From Janthinobacterium agaricidamnosum NBRC 102515 = DSM 9628 (GTDB lineage: Bacteria > Pseudomonadota > Gammaproteobacteria > Burkholderiales > Burkholderiaceae_D), in the NCBI RefSeq assembly GCF_000723165.1, contig NZ_HG322949.1, forward strand, positions 567,549 through 631,548: a DNA stretch of 64,000 nucleotides. The letters run 5' to 3'. This document shows positions 37,857-48,091 of the stretch, in pieces (positions within the stretch are counted from its first letter, which is position 1; every line of letters starts with the position of its first letter). A model generated the notes under the pieces. That model had not been told where the DNA came from. It did not search any database and saw only the letters and a program-made list of their open reading frames with translations. Position numbers and translations under genes: made by a program.

Positions 37857-38285
37857 TCAGTGCAGGATTTGCGCCCCGGGGTCCAGCGGCACGCCGCCCT
37901 GCGCGATCGAGACGTGATGCAGCACAATTCTCCAGCCGCGCGGTGTCTTGATGTAGACGTTGGTCGCCAGTAGATGAGCGGGGGCGCCTTCGCTGGCGCT
38001 GACGCCTTCGATCACCGTATGCACCGAACTCATCAAATTATGCGTTTCGTGCAATTGCGACGGCCGCACATGCAAACCGCCGCCGCCGCGCTCGAACAGG
38101 TCGGCCCATGAAGCGCGGATCGCCGCATGGCCGATCAGGCGCGCGCCGCCCGGATGAATACAGACGATTTCTTCATCATCGGCCCACAGCGCCATCAGCG
38201 CATCGAGGTCGGCACGGTTCAGTGCATCGTAAAAAGCGCTTTCCACTTCGGCTGCGCTGCCATTCAACTGTTTTTGACGTTTCAT
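37857..38285 (-). CDS. SnoaL/DUF4440-like nuclear transport factor 2 family protein
   Basis: 142 residues with the cone-shaped NTF2 pattern: ESAFYDALNRADLDALMALWADDEEIVCIHPGG at the front (a YybH/DUF4440 signature) and TPRGWRIVLHHVS at the end. Function unknown; relatives include isomerases and stress proteins. ATG 38285 is chosen because GGAGTAGTC precedes it; the open frame to 38453 lacks family likeness. Confidence 0.82.
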   Translation of the reverse strand: MKRQKQLNGSAAEVESAFYDALNRADLDALMALWADDEEIVCIHPGGARLIGHAAIRASWADLFERGGGGLHVRPSQLHETHNLMSSVHTVIEGVSASEGAPAHLLATNVYIKTPRGWRIVLHHVSIAQGGVPLDPGAQILH

Positions 38286-38423
38286 GACTACTCCGGCTGC
38301 TGGAAGAAGAAACGGCGCGCCAGGTATGCTGGCCGCGCCGTTCATTATGGTCTGGTATGTGTGACAAAACCGTAGCGAGCGGCCGGAACCCGGGTTGCGC
38401 AGCAGGTTTGGTCGAACATACTT

Positions 38424-38470
38424 AGAGCCTATCCCAGTAGTGAGCGTCTTCATCTACTGGGATAGGCTCT
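38424..38470. repeat. 47-bp MITE-like hairpin element, deleted copy
   Basis: AGAGCCTATCCCAGTAG pairs perfectly with CTACTGGGATAGGCTCT. The whole unit equals the 160-bp copy at 10415 minus 113 internal bases; the junction lies between short GCGTCTT/GCGTATT repeats seen in the long copy. Its right end abuts and overlaps by one base the TAA of the zinc-finger gene. Confidence 0.85.
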
Positions 38471-38664
38471 TAGTGGTGGGCTACCACGGCGCCCGGTTTC
38501 AGGCGGTAGGCGGTGCCGCAGTATGGACACTTGGCAATGCCTTCTTTGTTGAATTCCAAGAACACACGCGGATGCGACGACCACAGCGGCATAGCCGGGT
38601 TAGGGCAGTGGGCTGGCAGGTCTTTACCGTCGAGTTCGACCGCTGGCGTGGTGGTGTTTGTCAT
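38470..38664 (-). CDS. zinc-finger domain protein (NDUFS6-like)
   Basis: 64 residues. HCPNPAMPLWSSHPRVFLEF followed by AKCPYCGTAYRLKPG gives the Cys-His-Cys-Cys zinc set of the PF10276 family, related to the complex I subunit NDUFS6. ATG 38664 (MTNTTTP) follows a GGAG ten bases upstream; the open frame to 38886 is not family-like. Divergent from azlC. Role in bacteria unclear. Confidence 0.88.
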   Translation of the reverse strand: MTNTTTPAVELDGKDLPAHCPNPAMPLWSSHPRVFLEFNKEGIAKCPYCGTAYRLKPGAVVAHH

Positions 38665-38974
38665 CTTGTCATGCTCCGTGAGGCTGGTAAGTGAGGGGAA
38701 GGGGAGGTACGTCAAGGCGTACCAAACCACGATTTTAACGGATTCAGGCAGGCAGTAAAATTCATCGGTAAAATGACGGCTTAATAAGCTATGGCTGGCG
38801 GCGCATTTGTTTGTAAAACTTGCACGCCCGGCAAAAAATGATCCCGTTTTCGATGCCAGCGGCCGAGACAGCCGCGCAAATTGCACTATTTCGCGCTATC
38901 CGCTACACCACTTACGCTCAAGCCATGCCAGGCCCCTGTGTGACTGTTGCGAAAAAACAACATGGGCGGCGCTG

Positions 38975-39736
38975 ATGATACCAGCCGACCAGATCTCGCC
39001 ACAAGAACCCGCGCACTTGCCAGCGTCTTACGATGAGCATCATCCGCCATCCTGGCGCGCCGGCCTGAAAACCGGCGCGCCTACGCTGTTCGGCATCGCC
39101 GCCTGGGGCATGGTGGTCGGCATCGCGATGATCAAGGCCGGCTTGTCGGTGCCGCAAGCGCTGTTCATGACCTTGCTGGTGTTTGCCGGTTCGGCGCAAC
39201 TGGCGTCATTGCCGCTGATCGTCGCGCATGCGCCGGTGTGGGTGATCTTTGTCACCGCGCTGGTGGTCAATTTGCGGTTTGTCATCTTTTCCGCATTGCT
39301 GGCGCCGCATTTTGGACATTTGCCATGGCGCCAGCGCTTCTTTCTCGGTTATGTGACCGGCGATATGTCGGTAGCGCTGTTCTTGCAGCGTTATCCCGAT
39401 GAAACGCCGCAAGTCGGCAAGCTGTCGTTCCTGAAAGCGTTGTTGCTGCCTAACTGGCTGTCGTGGCAAGCCGGCTCGATCGCCGGCATCTTTCTCGGCA
39501 CTGCCGTACCGGTCGCATGGGGGCTCGGTTTTGCCGGCACGCTGGCGATCATTTGCGTGATGATACCGCTGGTGGCTGGCCGCGCCGCGCTGTGCGGCGT
39601 GCTGGTGTCGGGTGTCGTGGCGGTGCTGGCGGCCGGCTTGCCGTACAAGCTGGGCTTGCTGGCAGCTGTGCTGGTCGGCATGTTTGCGGCGATGGCGGTG
39701 GAAGAGTTGTCAAACAAGCTGGTCAACAAGGGATAA
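38975..39736 (+). CDS. azlC: AzlC family ABC-independent amino acid exporter, large subunit
   Basis: 253 residues with five to six hydrophobic segments; FGIAAWGMVVGIAMIKAG and FAGSAQLASLPL are AzlC hallmarks. AzlC and AzlD together export branched-chain amino acids (known as BrnFE in Corynebacterium). ATG 38975 fits family length; the open frame from 38807 adds a non-family stretch. AzlD follows 7 bases downstream. Confidence 0.9.
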   Translation: MIPADQISPQEPAHLPASYDEHHPPSWRAGLKTGAPTLFGIAAWGMVVGIAMIKAGLSVPQALFMTLLVFAGSAQLASLPLIVAHAPVWVIFVTALVVNLRFVIFSALLAPHFGHLPWRQRFFLGYVTGDMSVALFLQRYPDETPQVGKLSFLKALLLPNWLSWQAGSIAGIFLGTAVPVAWGLGFAGTLAIICVMIPLVAGRAALCGVLVSGVVAVLAAGLPYKLGLLAAVLVGMFAAMAVEELSNKLVNKG

Positions 39737-39743
39737 CAATCAT

Positions 39744-40076
39744 ATGGCTCAATGGGAAATCTGGCTCACCATCCTGGTCCTGGGCGTGGCCACCGCCGCC
39801 ACCCGTAGTTCGTTCTGGCTGATCGGCCATCACATCACCATCCCGAAGCGGGTCAATGAAGTGCTGCGGTTTGCGCCGGCCTGTGCGCTGGCAGCCATCA
39901 TTGCACCGGATTTGTTGCTTGATGGGCAAGAAATTCACTTCGGGTTGTCGAATTGGAAATTATTGTCCGGCGTGGCCGCCGCCGTGTTTTATGTCATCGG
40001 CCGCAATATGCTGCAAACCATCGTCTTCGGCATGCTGGTTTTCACCGGCTTGCGCCTATTGCAGGTTTTTCAGTAA
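39744..40076 (+). CDS. azlD: AzlD domain protein, small exporter subunit
   Basis: 110 residues, four hydrophobic helices, with the family stretch [19 protein letters not shown] and [21 protein letters not shown] 39744 follows AAGGGATAAC. Partner of AzlC in the inner membrane. Confidence 0.9.
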   Translation: MAQWEIWLTILVLGVATAATRSSFWLIGHHITIPKRVNEVLRFAPACALAAIIAPDLLLDGQEIHFGLSNWKLLSGVAAAVFYVIGRNMLQTIVFGMLVFTGLRLLQVFQ

Positions 40077-40143
40077 ACGGGGTTGGCCGTGCCGGGCTTG
40101 CGGTAAAATAGCGCTCTTCCTTCCACTCGTCATTTGGATCGCC

Positions 40144-41355
40144 ATGTCTGCTGTTCTGAACTTCATCCGTTTGCAAGATTTGATCGCCAGCAATGCGTTG
40201 CAAGGCAAGCGCGTATTTATCCGCGCCGACTTGAACGTGCCGCAAGATGACGCCGGCCATATCACTGAAGATACGCGCATCCGCGCTTCGGTGCCGGCGA
40301 TCCGCGCCGCGCTCGACGCCGGCGCCGCCGTGATGGTCACGTCGCACCTGGGCCGTCCGACCGAAGGCGAGTTCAAACCGGAAGACAGCCTGGCGCCGGT
40401 GGCCGCGCGCCTGGCCGAGTTGTTGGGACAAACTGTTGAATTGAAACAAAACTGGGTCGATGGCGCCGGCCTGGAAAACCTGGCCGCCGGCCAGGTCGTG
40501 TTGCTGGAAAACGTGCGCGTCAACCAGGGCGAAAAGAAAAACAGCGATGAACTGGCGCAAAAAATGGCCAAGCTGTGCGATATCTACGTCAACGACGCGT
40601 TCGGCACCGCGCACCGCGCCGAAGCATCGACCCACGGCATCGCCAAGTTTGCGCCGGTCGCTTGCGCCGGTCCGCTGCTGGCCGCCGAACTCGATGCGCT
40701 GGGCAAGGCGCTGCACGCGCCGGCCCGTCCGCTGCTGGCCATCGTGGCCGGCTCGAAAGTGTCGAGCAAGCTGACCATTTTGAAAGCGTTGTCCGACAAG
40801 GTCGACAACCTGATCGTCGGCGGCGGCATCGCCAATACCTTCATGAAAGCCGTTGGCTTGAACGTCGGCAAGTCGCTGGTCGAAGCCGACCTGGTCGGTG
40901 AAGCCAAGGCCATCATCGACATCATGGCGGCGCGCGGCGCGCAAGTGCCGATCCCGGTCGACGTGGTGTGCGCCAAGGAATTCTCGCCAACGGCTGCCGC
41001 CACCGTCAAGGATGTCGCCGACGTGGCCGACGACGACATGATCCTCGACATCGGTCCGCAGACCGCCGCCTTGCTGGCGCAGCAGATCGGCGCCGCCGGC
41101 ACCATCGTCTGGAACGGCCCGGTCGGCGTGTTCGAATTCGACCAGTTCGGCAACGGCACTAGGACGCTGGCGCTGGCGATTGCCGCATCGACAGGGTTCT
41201 CGATCGCCGGCGGCGGCGACACCCTGGCGGCGATTGCAAAATACGACATTACCGATAAAATCAGTTATATCTCCACCGGCGGCGGCGCCTTCCTGGAATT
41301 CCTGGAAGGAAAGACCTTGCCAGCTGTGGAAATATTGACGCAGCGCAGTAAGTAA
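40144..41355 (+). CDS. pgk: phosphoglycerate kinase
   Basis: 403 residues. The N-terminal [23 protein letters not shown] and the C-terminal GGGDTLAAI nucleotide-binding loop are standard. The frame extends upstream to 39856 through azlD, but ATG 40144 gives the family start. First of the glycolytic group pgk-pyk-fba. Followed by a hairpin terminator. Confidence 0.97.
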   Translation: MSAVLNFIRLQDLIASNALQGKRVFIRADLNVPQDDAGHITEDTRIRASVPAIRAALDAGAAVMVTSHLGRPTEGEFKPEDSLAPVAARLAELLGQTVELKQNWVDGAGLENLAAGQVVLLENVRVNQGEKKNSDELAQKMAKLCDIYVNDAFGTAHRAEASTHGIAKFAPVACAGPLLAAELDALGKALHAPARPLLAIVAGSKVSSKLTILKALSDKVDNLIVGGGIANTFMKAVGLNVGKSLVEADLVGEAKAIIDIMAARGAQVPIPVDVVCAKEFSPTAAATVKDVADVADDDMILDIGPQTAALLAQQIGAAGTIVWNGPVGVFEFDQFGNGTRTLALAIAASTGFSIAGGGDTLAAIAKYDITDKISYISTGGGAFLEFLEGKTLPAVEILTQRSK

Positions 41356-41380
41356 GCGAATAAAACCAGATATAAGCATC

Positions 41381-41406
41381 AAGCGCAGCCTCACCGCTGC
41401 GCTTTT
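41381..41406 (+). terminator. terminator after pgk
   Basis: Nine-base stem AAGCGCAGC/GCTGCGCTT with a 6-base loop, then a short T-run (TTTTA). Suggests pyk has its own promoter. Confidence 0.75.
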
Positions 41407-41476
41407 ACGTTGGCTGTAGGGCAATGCCCGCAGTCCTGCCTCATAGACCCGTTGTTCTTTTCGCACAAGGAATTTT

Positions 41477-42925
41477 ATGTCCCGTGGTACAAAAATCGTC
41501 GCAACTATCGGCCCTGCTTCTACCGACCTGGCTGTTCTGATCAAAATGATACGAGCGGGTGTCGACGTAGTACGTTTGAATTTTTCCCACGGTAAAGCGC
41601 AAGATCATATCGACCGCGCCGCGCTGGTGCGCCAGGCCGCCGCCGAATGCGGCAAGGAAGTGGCGATCATGGCCGACATGCAGGGTCCGAAGATCCGCGT
41701 CGGCAAATTTGAAAATGGCCGTATCCACCTGGAAAACGGCGACCGTTTCATCCTCGATGCCAAATGGGGCGAAGAAGGCGAACTGGGCAACCAGGAACGT
41801 GTCGGCCTCGACTACAAAGCATTGCCACGCGACTTGCGCAACGGCGACGTGCTGTTGCTGAACGACGGCTTGATCGTGCTGATCGTCGAGCGCATTTCCG
41901 GCAGCGAAATCCACACCATCGTCAAGATCGGTGGCGAATTGTCGAACAACAAGGGCATCAACCGCCAGGGCGGCGGCTTGACCGCGCCGGCGCTGACGTC
42001 CAAGGATATGGAAGACATCAAGACGGCGATGAGCTTCCAGGCCGACTACCTGGCGATCTCGTTCCCGAAAAGCGCGACCGACATGGAAATGGCGCGCCAG
42101 CTGGCCAATATCGCCGGCGAGCCTTACCACCACAAGCCGATGATGATCGCCAAGATCGAGCGCGCCGAAGCGATTCCTGTATTGCAGGAAATCCTCGACG
42201 CTTCCGATGGCATCATGGTCGCCCGCGGCGACCTGGCGGTGGAAGTAGGCAATGCGGCGGTGCCGGCCTTGCAAAAACGCATGATCAAGATGGCGCGCGC
42301 GTCGAACAAGCTGGCCATCACCGCCACCCAGATGATGGAATCGATGATCGTCAACGCCGTGCCGACCCGCGCCGAAGTGTCCGACGTCGCCAACGCGGTG
42401 CTGGACGGCACCGACGCCGTGATGACCTCGGCTGAAACCGCGTCCGGCAAATACCCGATTGAAACGGTGGAAATGATGGCGGCGATTTGCGTCGAAGCCG
42501 AACAGTCCGAGTACAACAAACTCGACGCCGATTTCCTGAACGTCACCTTTACCCGCATCGACCAGTCGATCGCCTATGGCGCGCTGTTCACCGCCCACCA
42601 TTTGCGCGTCAAGGCCATCGTGGCGCTGACCGAATCCGGTTCCACGCCACTGTGGATGAGCCGCCACAGCATCGATACGCCGATTTTCGCGCTGACCCCG
42701 AGCATCACCACCCAGCGCAAGGCCGCCTTGTACCGCAATGTGCGTTCCTACCACCTGACCCAGGCCGGCGAATCGTCGGCGGTGCTGAAACAAGCGGAAG
42801 ATTTGATGGTTGCCAACGGCATCGTCAAAAAAGGTGACATGATCGTTGTAACGTGGGGCGAACCGATGGGACAGGTCGGCGGCACCAATGCATTGAAGAT
42901 CGTCAAGGTCGGCGAATTCAGCTAA
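41477..42925 (+). CDS. pyk: pyruvate kinase
   Basis: 482 residues. [13 protein letters not shown], the active-site stretch [19 protein letters not shown] and [10 protein letters not shown] are family signatures. ATG 41477 follows CAAGGAATTTT. Both catalytic and C-terminal regulatory domains are present. Confidence 0.97.
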   Translation: MSRGTKIVATIGPASTDLAVLIKMIRAGVDVVRLNFSHGKAQDHIDRAALVRQAAAECGKEVAIMADMQGPKIRVGKFENGRIHLENGDRFILDAKWGEEGELGNQERVGLDYKALPRDLRNGDVLLLNDGLIVLIVERISGSEIHTIVKIGGELSNNKGINRQGGGLTAPALTSKDMEDIKTAMSFQADYLAISFPKSATDMEMARQLANIAGEPYHHKPMMIAKIERAEAIPVLQEILDASDGIMVARGDLAVEVGNAAVPALQKRMIKMARASNKLAITATQMMESMIVNAVPTRAEVSDVANAVLDGTDAVMTSAETASGKYPIETVEMMAAICVEAEQSEYNKLDADFLNVTFTRIDQSIAYGALFTAHHLRVKAIVALTESGSTPLWMSRHSIDTPIFALTPSITTQRKAALYRNVRSYHLTQAGESSAVLKQAEDLMVANGIVKKGDMIVVTWGEPMGQVGGTNALKIVKVGEFS

Positions 42926-42942
42926 AGTTTTAAAGGGCCGGC

Positions 42943-42977
42943 GCGGCGTCAGCCGCCCGCCCTGCAGCGGTTTTTTT
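42943..42977 (+). terminator. possible attenuator between pyk and fba
   Basis: GCGGC-GTCA-GCCGC at 42943-42956, with an alternative CCGC/GCGG pairing, ends in seven T. fba starts 19 bases later, so read-through or attenuation would set fba relative to pyk. Confidence 0.5.
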
Positions 42978-42995
42978 ATTGTTTGGAGTATTACC

Positions 42996-44060
42996 ATGTC
43001 TCTCGTATCCATGCGTCAATTGCTGGACCACGCCGCTGAAAACGGCTACGGTTTGCCTGCATTCAACGTCAATAACCTGGAGCAAGTGCAAGCCATCATG
43101 GCCGCCGCCGATGCCGTCGGCAGCCCGGTGATCATGCAAGCGTCGGCCGGCGCGCGCAAGTACGCCGGCGAAGCGTTCCTGCGCCACCTGATCGATGCGG
43201 CGGTGGAAGCCTACCCGCACATTCCGGTCGTCATGCACCAGGACCACGGCCAGTCGCCGGCGGTCTGCATGGCCGCGATCCGCTCCGGTTTCACGTCGGT
43301 GATGATGGACGGCTCGTTGGAAGCGGATGGCAAGAGCGTTGCTTCGTATGAATACAACGTTGAAGTGTCGCGTGAAGTCGTGAAATTTTCGCACGCCATC
43401 GGCGTCACGGTGGAAGCCGAGCTGGGCGTGCTCGGTTCGCTGGAAACCATGCAGGGCGACAAGGAAGACGGTCACGGCGCCGACGGCGCGATGACCCGCG
43501 AGCAATTGCTGACCGACGTCGCACAAGCCGCCGACTTCGTCGCGCGCACCCAGTGCGACGCGCTGGCGATCGCCATCGGCACTTCGCACGGCGCCTACAA
43601 GTTTTCGCGCCAGCCGACCGGCGACATCCTGGCGATCGACCGCATCAAGGAAATCCACGCGCGCATCCCGAACACCCATCTGGTGATGCACGGTTCCTCG
43701 TCGGTGCCGCAGGAATTGCTGGCCACCATACGCGAATTCGGCGGCGACATGAAGGAAACCTACGGCGTGCCCGTCGAGGAAATCCAGGAAGGCATCCGTC
43801 ACGGCGTGCGCAAGATCAATATCGACACCGATATCCGCCTGGCGATGATGGCCGCGACCCGCAAATTCCTGTTTGAAAATCCATCCAAGTTCGATCCGCG
43901 CGACTTCCTGAAGCCTGCCCGCCAGGCCGCCACCGACATTTGCAAGGCGCGTTTCCTCGCCTTCGGCTGCGAAGGCCAGGCGTCGAAGATCAAGGCGATT
44001 CCGCTGGACAAGATGGCTGAGCGTTACAGCAAAGGCGAGCTGTCGCAGATTGTGAAGTAA
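42996..44060 (+). CDS. fba: class II fructose-bisphosphate aldolase
   Basis: 354 residues of the Calvin-type class II group. The zinc ligands are in [19 protein letters not shown] and VMHGSSSVP; the middle has [16 protein letters not shown] 42996 follows TTTGGAGTATTACC. The enzyme cleaves or forms fructose 1,6-bisphosphate and works with the reversible PPi-type phosphofructokinase elsewhere in the window. Confidence 0.97.
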   Translation: MSLVSMRQLLDHAAENGYGLPAFNVNNLEQVQAIMAAADAVGSPVIMQASAGARKYAGEAFLRHLIDAAVEAYPHIPVVMHQDHGQSPAVCMAAIRSGFTSVMMDGSLEADGKSVASYEYNVEVSREVVKFSHAIGVTVEAELGVLGSLETMQGDKEDGHGADGAMTREQLLTDVAQAADFVARTQCDALAIAIGTSHGAYKFSRQPTGDILAIDRIKEIHARIPNTHLVMHGSSSVPQELLATIREFGGDMKETYGVPVEEIQEGIRHGVRKINIDTDIRLAMMAATRKFLFENPSKFDPRDFLKPARQAATDICKARFLAFGCEGQASKIKAIPLDKMAERYSKGELSQIVK

Positions 44061-44110
44061 AATCCTGTCTGGAACGGGCCGGATGCGTGCTTCCGTGCCC
44101 GATATTCTCG

Positions 44111-44139
44111 ACCGGCGGGCCAGTTCGCTGCCTGCCGGT
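44111..44139 (+). terminator. possible hairpin after fba
   Basis: ACCGGC/GCCGGT with a 17-base loop, followed by TTCGTTT. Weak; may reduce read-through into purC. Confidence 0.35.
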
Positions 44140-44169
44140 TTCGTTTCATCAAATCATTCCTCTCCCGCT

Positions 44170-45063
44170 ATGAACAGCCTCTATCAGACTTCCATCCACT
44201 CCCTGCCACTGCTGGGCCACGGCAAGGTCCGCGACAATTATGCCGTCGGCGACGACAAGATACTGATCGTCACCACCGACCGCCTGTCGGCGTTCGATGT
44301 CGTCATGAACGAGCCTATTCCCGGCAAGGGCAAGGTGCTCAACCAGATGAGCGACTTCTGGTTCGAGAAACTCGGCCACATCGTGCCGAATCACCTGACC
44401 GGGGTGGCGCCGGAATCGGTGGTGGCGCCGGATGAAGTTGCACAAGTGCAAGGCCGTGCCGTGGTCGCCAAGCGTCTCAAGCCGATCATGGTCGAGGCGG
44501 TGGTGCGCGGTTACATCATCGGTTCGGGCTGGAAGGATTACCAGGATACCGGCAGCATCTGCGGCATCGAGCTGCCAGCCGGCCTGCAACAGGCGGAAAA
44601 GCTGCCGCAGCCGCTGTTCACCCCGGCCGCCAAGGCCGAGCTGGGCGAGCATGACGAAAACATCAGCTTTGCCGACATGGAAAATCGCATCGGTGCTGAA
44701 CTGGCCGCCAAGATGCGCGATGTCAGCATTGCACTGTATAAAGCCGCCGCCGATTACGCGGCCACGCGCGGCATCATCATTGCCGACACCAAGTTCGAGT
44801 TCGGCCTGGACGACAATGGCGTCATGCATTTGATGGATGAAGTGCTGACCGCCGACTCGTCGCGCTTCTGGCCGGCCGATTCGTATCAGCCTGGCATGTC
44901 GCCGCCGTCGTTCGACAAGCAATTCGTGCGCGATTACCTGGAAACGCTGACTTGGGGCAAAACCGCACCGGCGCCTGCGCTGCCGGCCGATGTCATCGAC
45001 AAGACCCAGGCCAAGTATTTCGAAGCCATCGAGCGCCTGACCGGCGAAAAGCTGAAAGCCTGA
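44170..45063 (+). CDS. purC: phosphoribosylaminoimidazole-succinocarboxamide synthase
   Basis: 297 residues; joins aspartate to [41 protein letters not shown] and the C-terminal [13 protein letters not shown] are the SAICAR synthetase marks. ATG 44170 chosen because the upstream open frame (from 44083) is not family-like. The stop is one base from purE. Confidence 0.96.
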   Translation: MNSLYQTSIHSLPLLGHGKVRDNYAVGDDKILIVTTDRLSAFDVVMNEPIPGKGKVLNQMSDFWFEKLGHIVPNHLTGVAPESVVAPDEVAQVQGRAVVAKRLKPIMVEAVVRGYIIGSGWKDYQDTGSICGIELPAGLQQAEKLPQPLFTPAAKAELGEHDENISFADMENRIGAELAAKMRDVSIALYKAAADYAATRGIIIADTKFEFGLDDNGVMHLMDEVLTADSSRFWPADSYQPGMSPPSFDKQFVRDYLETLTWGKTAPAPALPADVIDKTQAKYFEAIERLTGEKLKA

Positions 45064-45064
45064 T

Positions 45065-45568
45065 ATGAGCGATCTTCAACAGCAGCCGCTGGTCGGCGTC
45101 ATCATGGGCTCGTCCTCCGACTGGGACGTGATGCAAAACGCGGTCGCCATCCTGCAGCAGTTTGGCGTGCCGTTTGAAGCGCAAGTGATTTCGGCGCACC
45201 GCATGCCCGACGAAATGTATGCGTATGCCAAGAGCGCGCGCGCGCGTGGCTTGCGCGCCATCATCGCCGGCGCCGGCGGCGCCGCCCACCTGCCCGGCAT
45301 GGTGGCCGCGATGACCATCGTGCCGGTGCTGGGTGTGCCGGTGCCGTCCAAGTATCTGCGCGGCGAAGATTCATTGTTGTCCATCGTGCAAATGCCCAAG
45401 GGCGTGCCGGTGGCGACCTTCGCCATCGGCGAAGCGGGCGCCGCCAATGCCGCGCTGACCGCGGTGGCGATGATCGCCGCCAACGACGAGACCCTGGCCG
45501 AGCAGCTCGAAGCGTTCCGCGCCAAGCAAACCGCGGCCGCCCAGGCCATGGTATTGCCGCTTGAATAA
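45065..45568 (+). CDS. purE: N5-carboxyaminoimidazole ribonucleotide mutase
   Basis: 167 residues, class I Pur[26 protein letters not shown] and [14 protein letters not shown] form the active site. It moves the carboxyl group of N5-CAIR made by PurK, which is encoded next; this is the bacterial two-enzyme route. Confidence 0.97.
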   Translation: MSDLQQQPLVGVIMGSSSDWDVMQNAVAILQQFGVPFEAQVISAHRMPDEMYAYAKSARARGLRAIIAGAGGAAHLPGMVAAMTIVPVLGVPVPSKYLRGEDSLLSIVQMPKGVPVATFAIGEAGAANAALTAVAMIAANDETLAEQLEAFRAKQTAAAQAMVLPLE

Positions 45569-45582
45569 TATGTTTGAAAATA

Positions 45583-46782
45583 ATGAATAGTAAATTGACT
45601 TCTCCATTGCTGCCCGCCGCCGATCCACCGGCGTGGCTGGGCGTGATGGGTGGCGGCCAGCTGGGCCGCATGTTCGCCCAGGCCGCACAAGGCATGGGCT
45701 ACCAGGTGGCGGTGCTGGAACCTGCCAGCGACTGTCCCGCGGGACAGATCGCCCAGCGCGTGGTCGAAGCCGGCTACAGCGATGTCGCCGGCCTCGATGC
45801 GCTGGCCGCGCAATGCCTCGCGGTCACCACCGAATTCGAGAACGTGCCGGCCGACAGCCTGTCGCGGCTGGCCCGGCAAGTGTTTGTCGCGCCCGACGCC
45901 GATGGCGTATCGGTGGCGCAAGACCGGATTGCCGAAAAGCGCTTCTTCGTCGCTTGCGCGCCCGCCTCGGGCGTGCTGCCGGCGCCGCACAAGGTCATCG
46001 CCACGCAGCAGGATATCGATGACATCGGCGATGAGCTGTTGCCCGGCATCCTGAAAACCGTGCGCATGGGGTATGACGGCAAGGGCCAGTTCCGGGTGCG
46101 CAGCCGCGACGACGTGCGCGCCGCCTTCGATCAGATGGGCCAGGTGGTCTGCCTGCTCGAAAAAATGTTGCCGTTGGCCTATGAAGTATCGGTGCTGACC
46201 GCGCGCGGCGTTGACGGCGCCTCGGTGGTGTATCCGATCGCCGAAAATGTCCACCGCGACGGGATTTTGTTTACCACCACCGTGCCGGGCCCGAACGTCT
46301 CGGATGACTGCGCCGCCCGGGCGCAACGGGCCGCGCAAGTCATCGTGGCCGAGCTGGGTTATGTCGGCGTGCTGTGCATCGAATTCTTCGTGCTGGCCGA
46401 CGGTAGCCTGGTGGTCAATGAAATGGCGCCGCGTCCCCATAACAGCGGCCACTACACGATGGACGCCTGTATCACCAGCCAGTTCGCGCAACAGGTGCGG
46501 GCGATGGCGCGCTTGCCGCTGGGCGACGTGCGCCAGCATTCGCCGGCGGTGATGCTCAATATCCTCGGCGATGCCTGGTTCGATGGCGCGGACGATGCTG
46601 CGCCGCGCGAACCGGCCTGGGACCGCATCCTGGCATTGCCGGGTGCCTGTTTGCACCTGTATGGCAAGAACGCCCCGCGCCGTGGCCGCAAGATGGGCCA
46701 TTTGACGCTGCTGGCCAGCACCCTGCAAGAGGCCCAGCGCCGCCTGCATGAAGCTTGCCAGATCCTGGGGATCGCACCGTGA
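45583..46782 (+). CDS. purK: 5-(carboxyamino)imidazole ribonucleotide synthase
   Basis: 399-residue ATP-grasp enzyme making N5-CAIR from AIR and bicarbonate. It has the N-terminal GVMGGGQLGRMFAQAA, VTTEFENVPAD and the NEMAPRPHNSGHYTMD metal-binding end. ATG 45583 is taken; an in-frame TTG lies three codons earlier. Its stop overlaps the next gene as GTGA. Confidence 0.96.
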   Translation: MNSKLTSPLLPAADPPAWLGVMGGGQLGRMFAQAAQGMGYQVAVLEPASDCPAGQIAQRVVEAGYSDVAGLDALAAQCLAVTTEFENVPADSLSRLARQVFVAPDADGVSVAQDRIAEKRFFVACAPASGVLPAPHKVIATQQDIDDIGDELLPGILKTVRMGYDGKGQFRVRSRDDVRAAFDQMGQVVCLLEKMLPLAYEVSVLTARGVDGASVVYPIAENVHRDGILFTTTVPGPNVSDDCAARAQRAAQVIVAELGYVGVLCIEFFVLADGSLVVNEMAPRPHNSGHYTMDACITSQFAQQVRAMARLPLGDVRQHSPAVMLNILGDAWFDGADDAAPREPAWDRILALPGACLHLYGKNAPRRGRKMGHLTLLASTLQEAQRRLHEACQILGIAP

Positions 46783-47828
46783 GCCAGGCCGAACCAGACC
46801 TGAGCCACGACTGTGCCGGCCAGGCCGCGATTGCGGCCGCCGCGACCGCGCTGGAAGCGGGCGCGTTGGTGGCGTTTCCTACCGAAACCGTGTACGGCCT
46901 GGGGGCGGACGCCGAAAACCCGGCCGCCGTGGCCCGTATTTATCAAGCGAAAGGCCGTCCCGCCGACCATCCGGTGATCGTGCATGTGGCGCCGGGCGCC
47001 GACTTGTCGTATTGGTCGGACCATGTGCCGGCGCAAGCCGGTTTGCTGGCGAAGGCGTTCTGGCCCGGCCCGCTGACGCTGATCGTCAAGCGTGCCGCCC
47101 ATATTCCCGACGCCGTGTCCGGCGGCCAGGATACGGTCGGCTTGCGTTGTCCGTCGCACCCGGTGGCGATCGCCTTGTTGCAGCAGTTCAAGGGCGGCAA
47201 GGGCGGCTTGGCGGCGCCGTCGGCCAATAAATTCGGCAATGTCAGCCCGACCACCGCCCAGCATGTGCGCGACGAGTTCAGCGATGAGTGCGCCAGCGGC
47301 TTGCTGGAATTGGTACTCGACGGCGGCCAGAGCCAGGTCGGCATCGAGTCGACCATCGTCGATTTGTCGCGCCTGGAAAGCCATGGCCCGGTATTGTTGC
47401 GTCCCGGCCATATCAGTGCCGCGCAAATTGCCGCGGTGATTCAGCAACAGCTGGCTCAACCGGATGCGGCCGCGCCACGCGCGTCCGGCACGCTGGAATC
47501 GCATTATGCGCCACATACACCTGTTGCGATGCAGCATGCGGATGACTTGGCCGGCACGCTGAACAGCTTGCTGAATGTCGGACGCCGTGTTGCTTTGATT
47601 CATTATTCAGACTTGCCGCCGGCCAGCGCCAGCGTACGGCTGGCGGCGCAGCCGGAAAGTTATGCCCATGCGCTGTACGCTTCGCTGCGTACGATGGATC
47701 AAGTCGGCGCCGACCTGATCCTGGTCGAAGCGCCGCCGCAAGACGATGCATGGATGGGCGTCAACGACCGCTTGCGACGCGCCGCATTTGGTTCCAGCGG
47801 TATTCTCGAGCAATTCCTGAGCGAGTAA
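46779..47828 (+). CDS. tsaC: L-threonylcarbamoyladenylate synthase (Sua5 type)
   Basis: 349 residues. The N-terminal YrdC domain (FPTETVYGLGADAEN, KGRPADHPVIVHV, LRCPSHP) forms threonylcarbamoyl-AMP for t6A37 of tRNA. A C-terminal Sua5 domain (about residues 215-349) makes it the long type. GTG 46779 overlapping the purK TGA is chosen over the in-frame start at 46755, which lies inside purK. TcdA at 54325 acts later on the same modification. Confidence 0.93.
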   Translation: MSQAEPDLSHDCAGQAAIAAAATALEAGALVAFPTETVYGLGADAENPAAVARIYQAKGRPADHPVIVHVAPGADLSYWSDHVPAQAGLLAKAFWPGPLTLIVKRAAHIPDAVSGGQDTVGLRCPSHPVAIALLQQFKGGKGGLAAPSANKFGNVSPTTAQHVRDEFSDECASGLLELVLDGGQSQVGIESTIVDLSRLESHGPVLLRPGHISAAQIAAVIQQQLAQPDAAAPRASGTLESHYAPHTPVAMQHADDLAGTLNSLLNVGRRVALIHYSDLPPASASVRLAAQPESYAHALYASLRTMDQVGADLILVEAPPQDDAWMGVNDRLRRAAFGSSGILEQFLSE

Positions 47829-47836
47829 ACCATGGT

Positions 47837-47865
47837 AAAAAAAAGCCCCGCCGGGGCTTTTTTTT
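47837..47865 (+). terminator. terminator after tsaC
   Basis: AAAAAAAAGCCCC-GCC-GGGGCTTTTTTTT-type hairpin: six strong pairs, 3-base loop, long T-run. Ends the pur/tsaC transcript. Confidence 0.93.
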
Positions 47866-48091
47866 ATTGCATAGCAACAAAAAATCTTGCCACGAATTCA
47901 CTAAAATAGTTAATAATAAAACCAGCATTCCAAGGCGTTGCTCAAGCGTCCATGATATTGATTCATATCGAGAAATGTTGTTATTTAGCGAGCTTTTTTC
48001 TATACAAGTCCGGTGAACGATGGCATATTAGTTGGGTAGCGAATAGCACGCCCGTTCGTTTAGAAACCAAGAATAGACCCAAGGAGACAAA

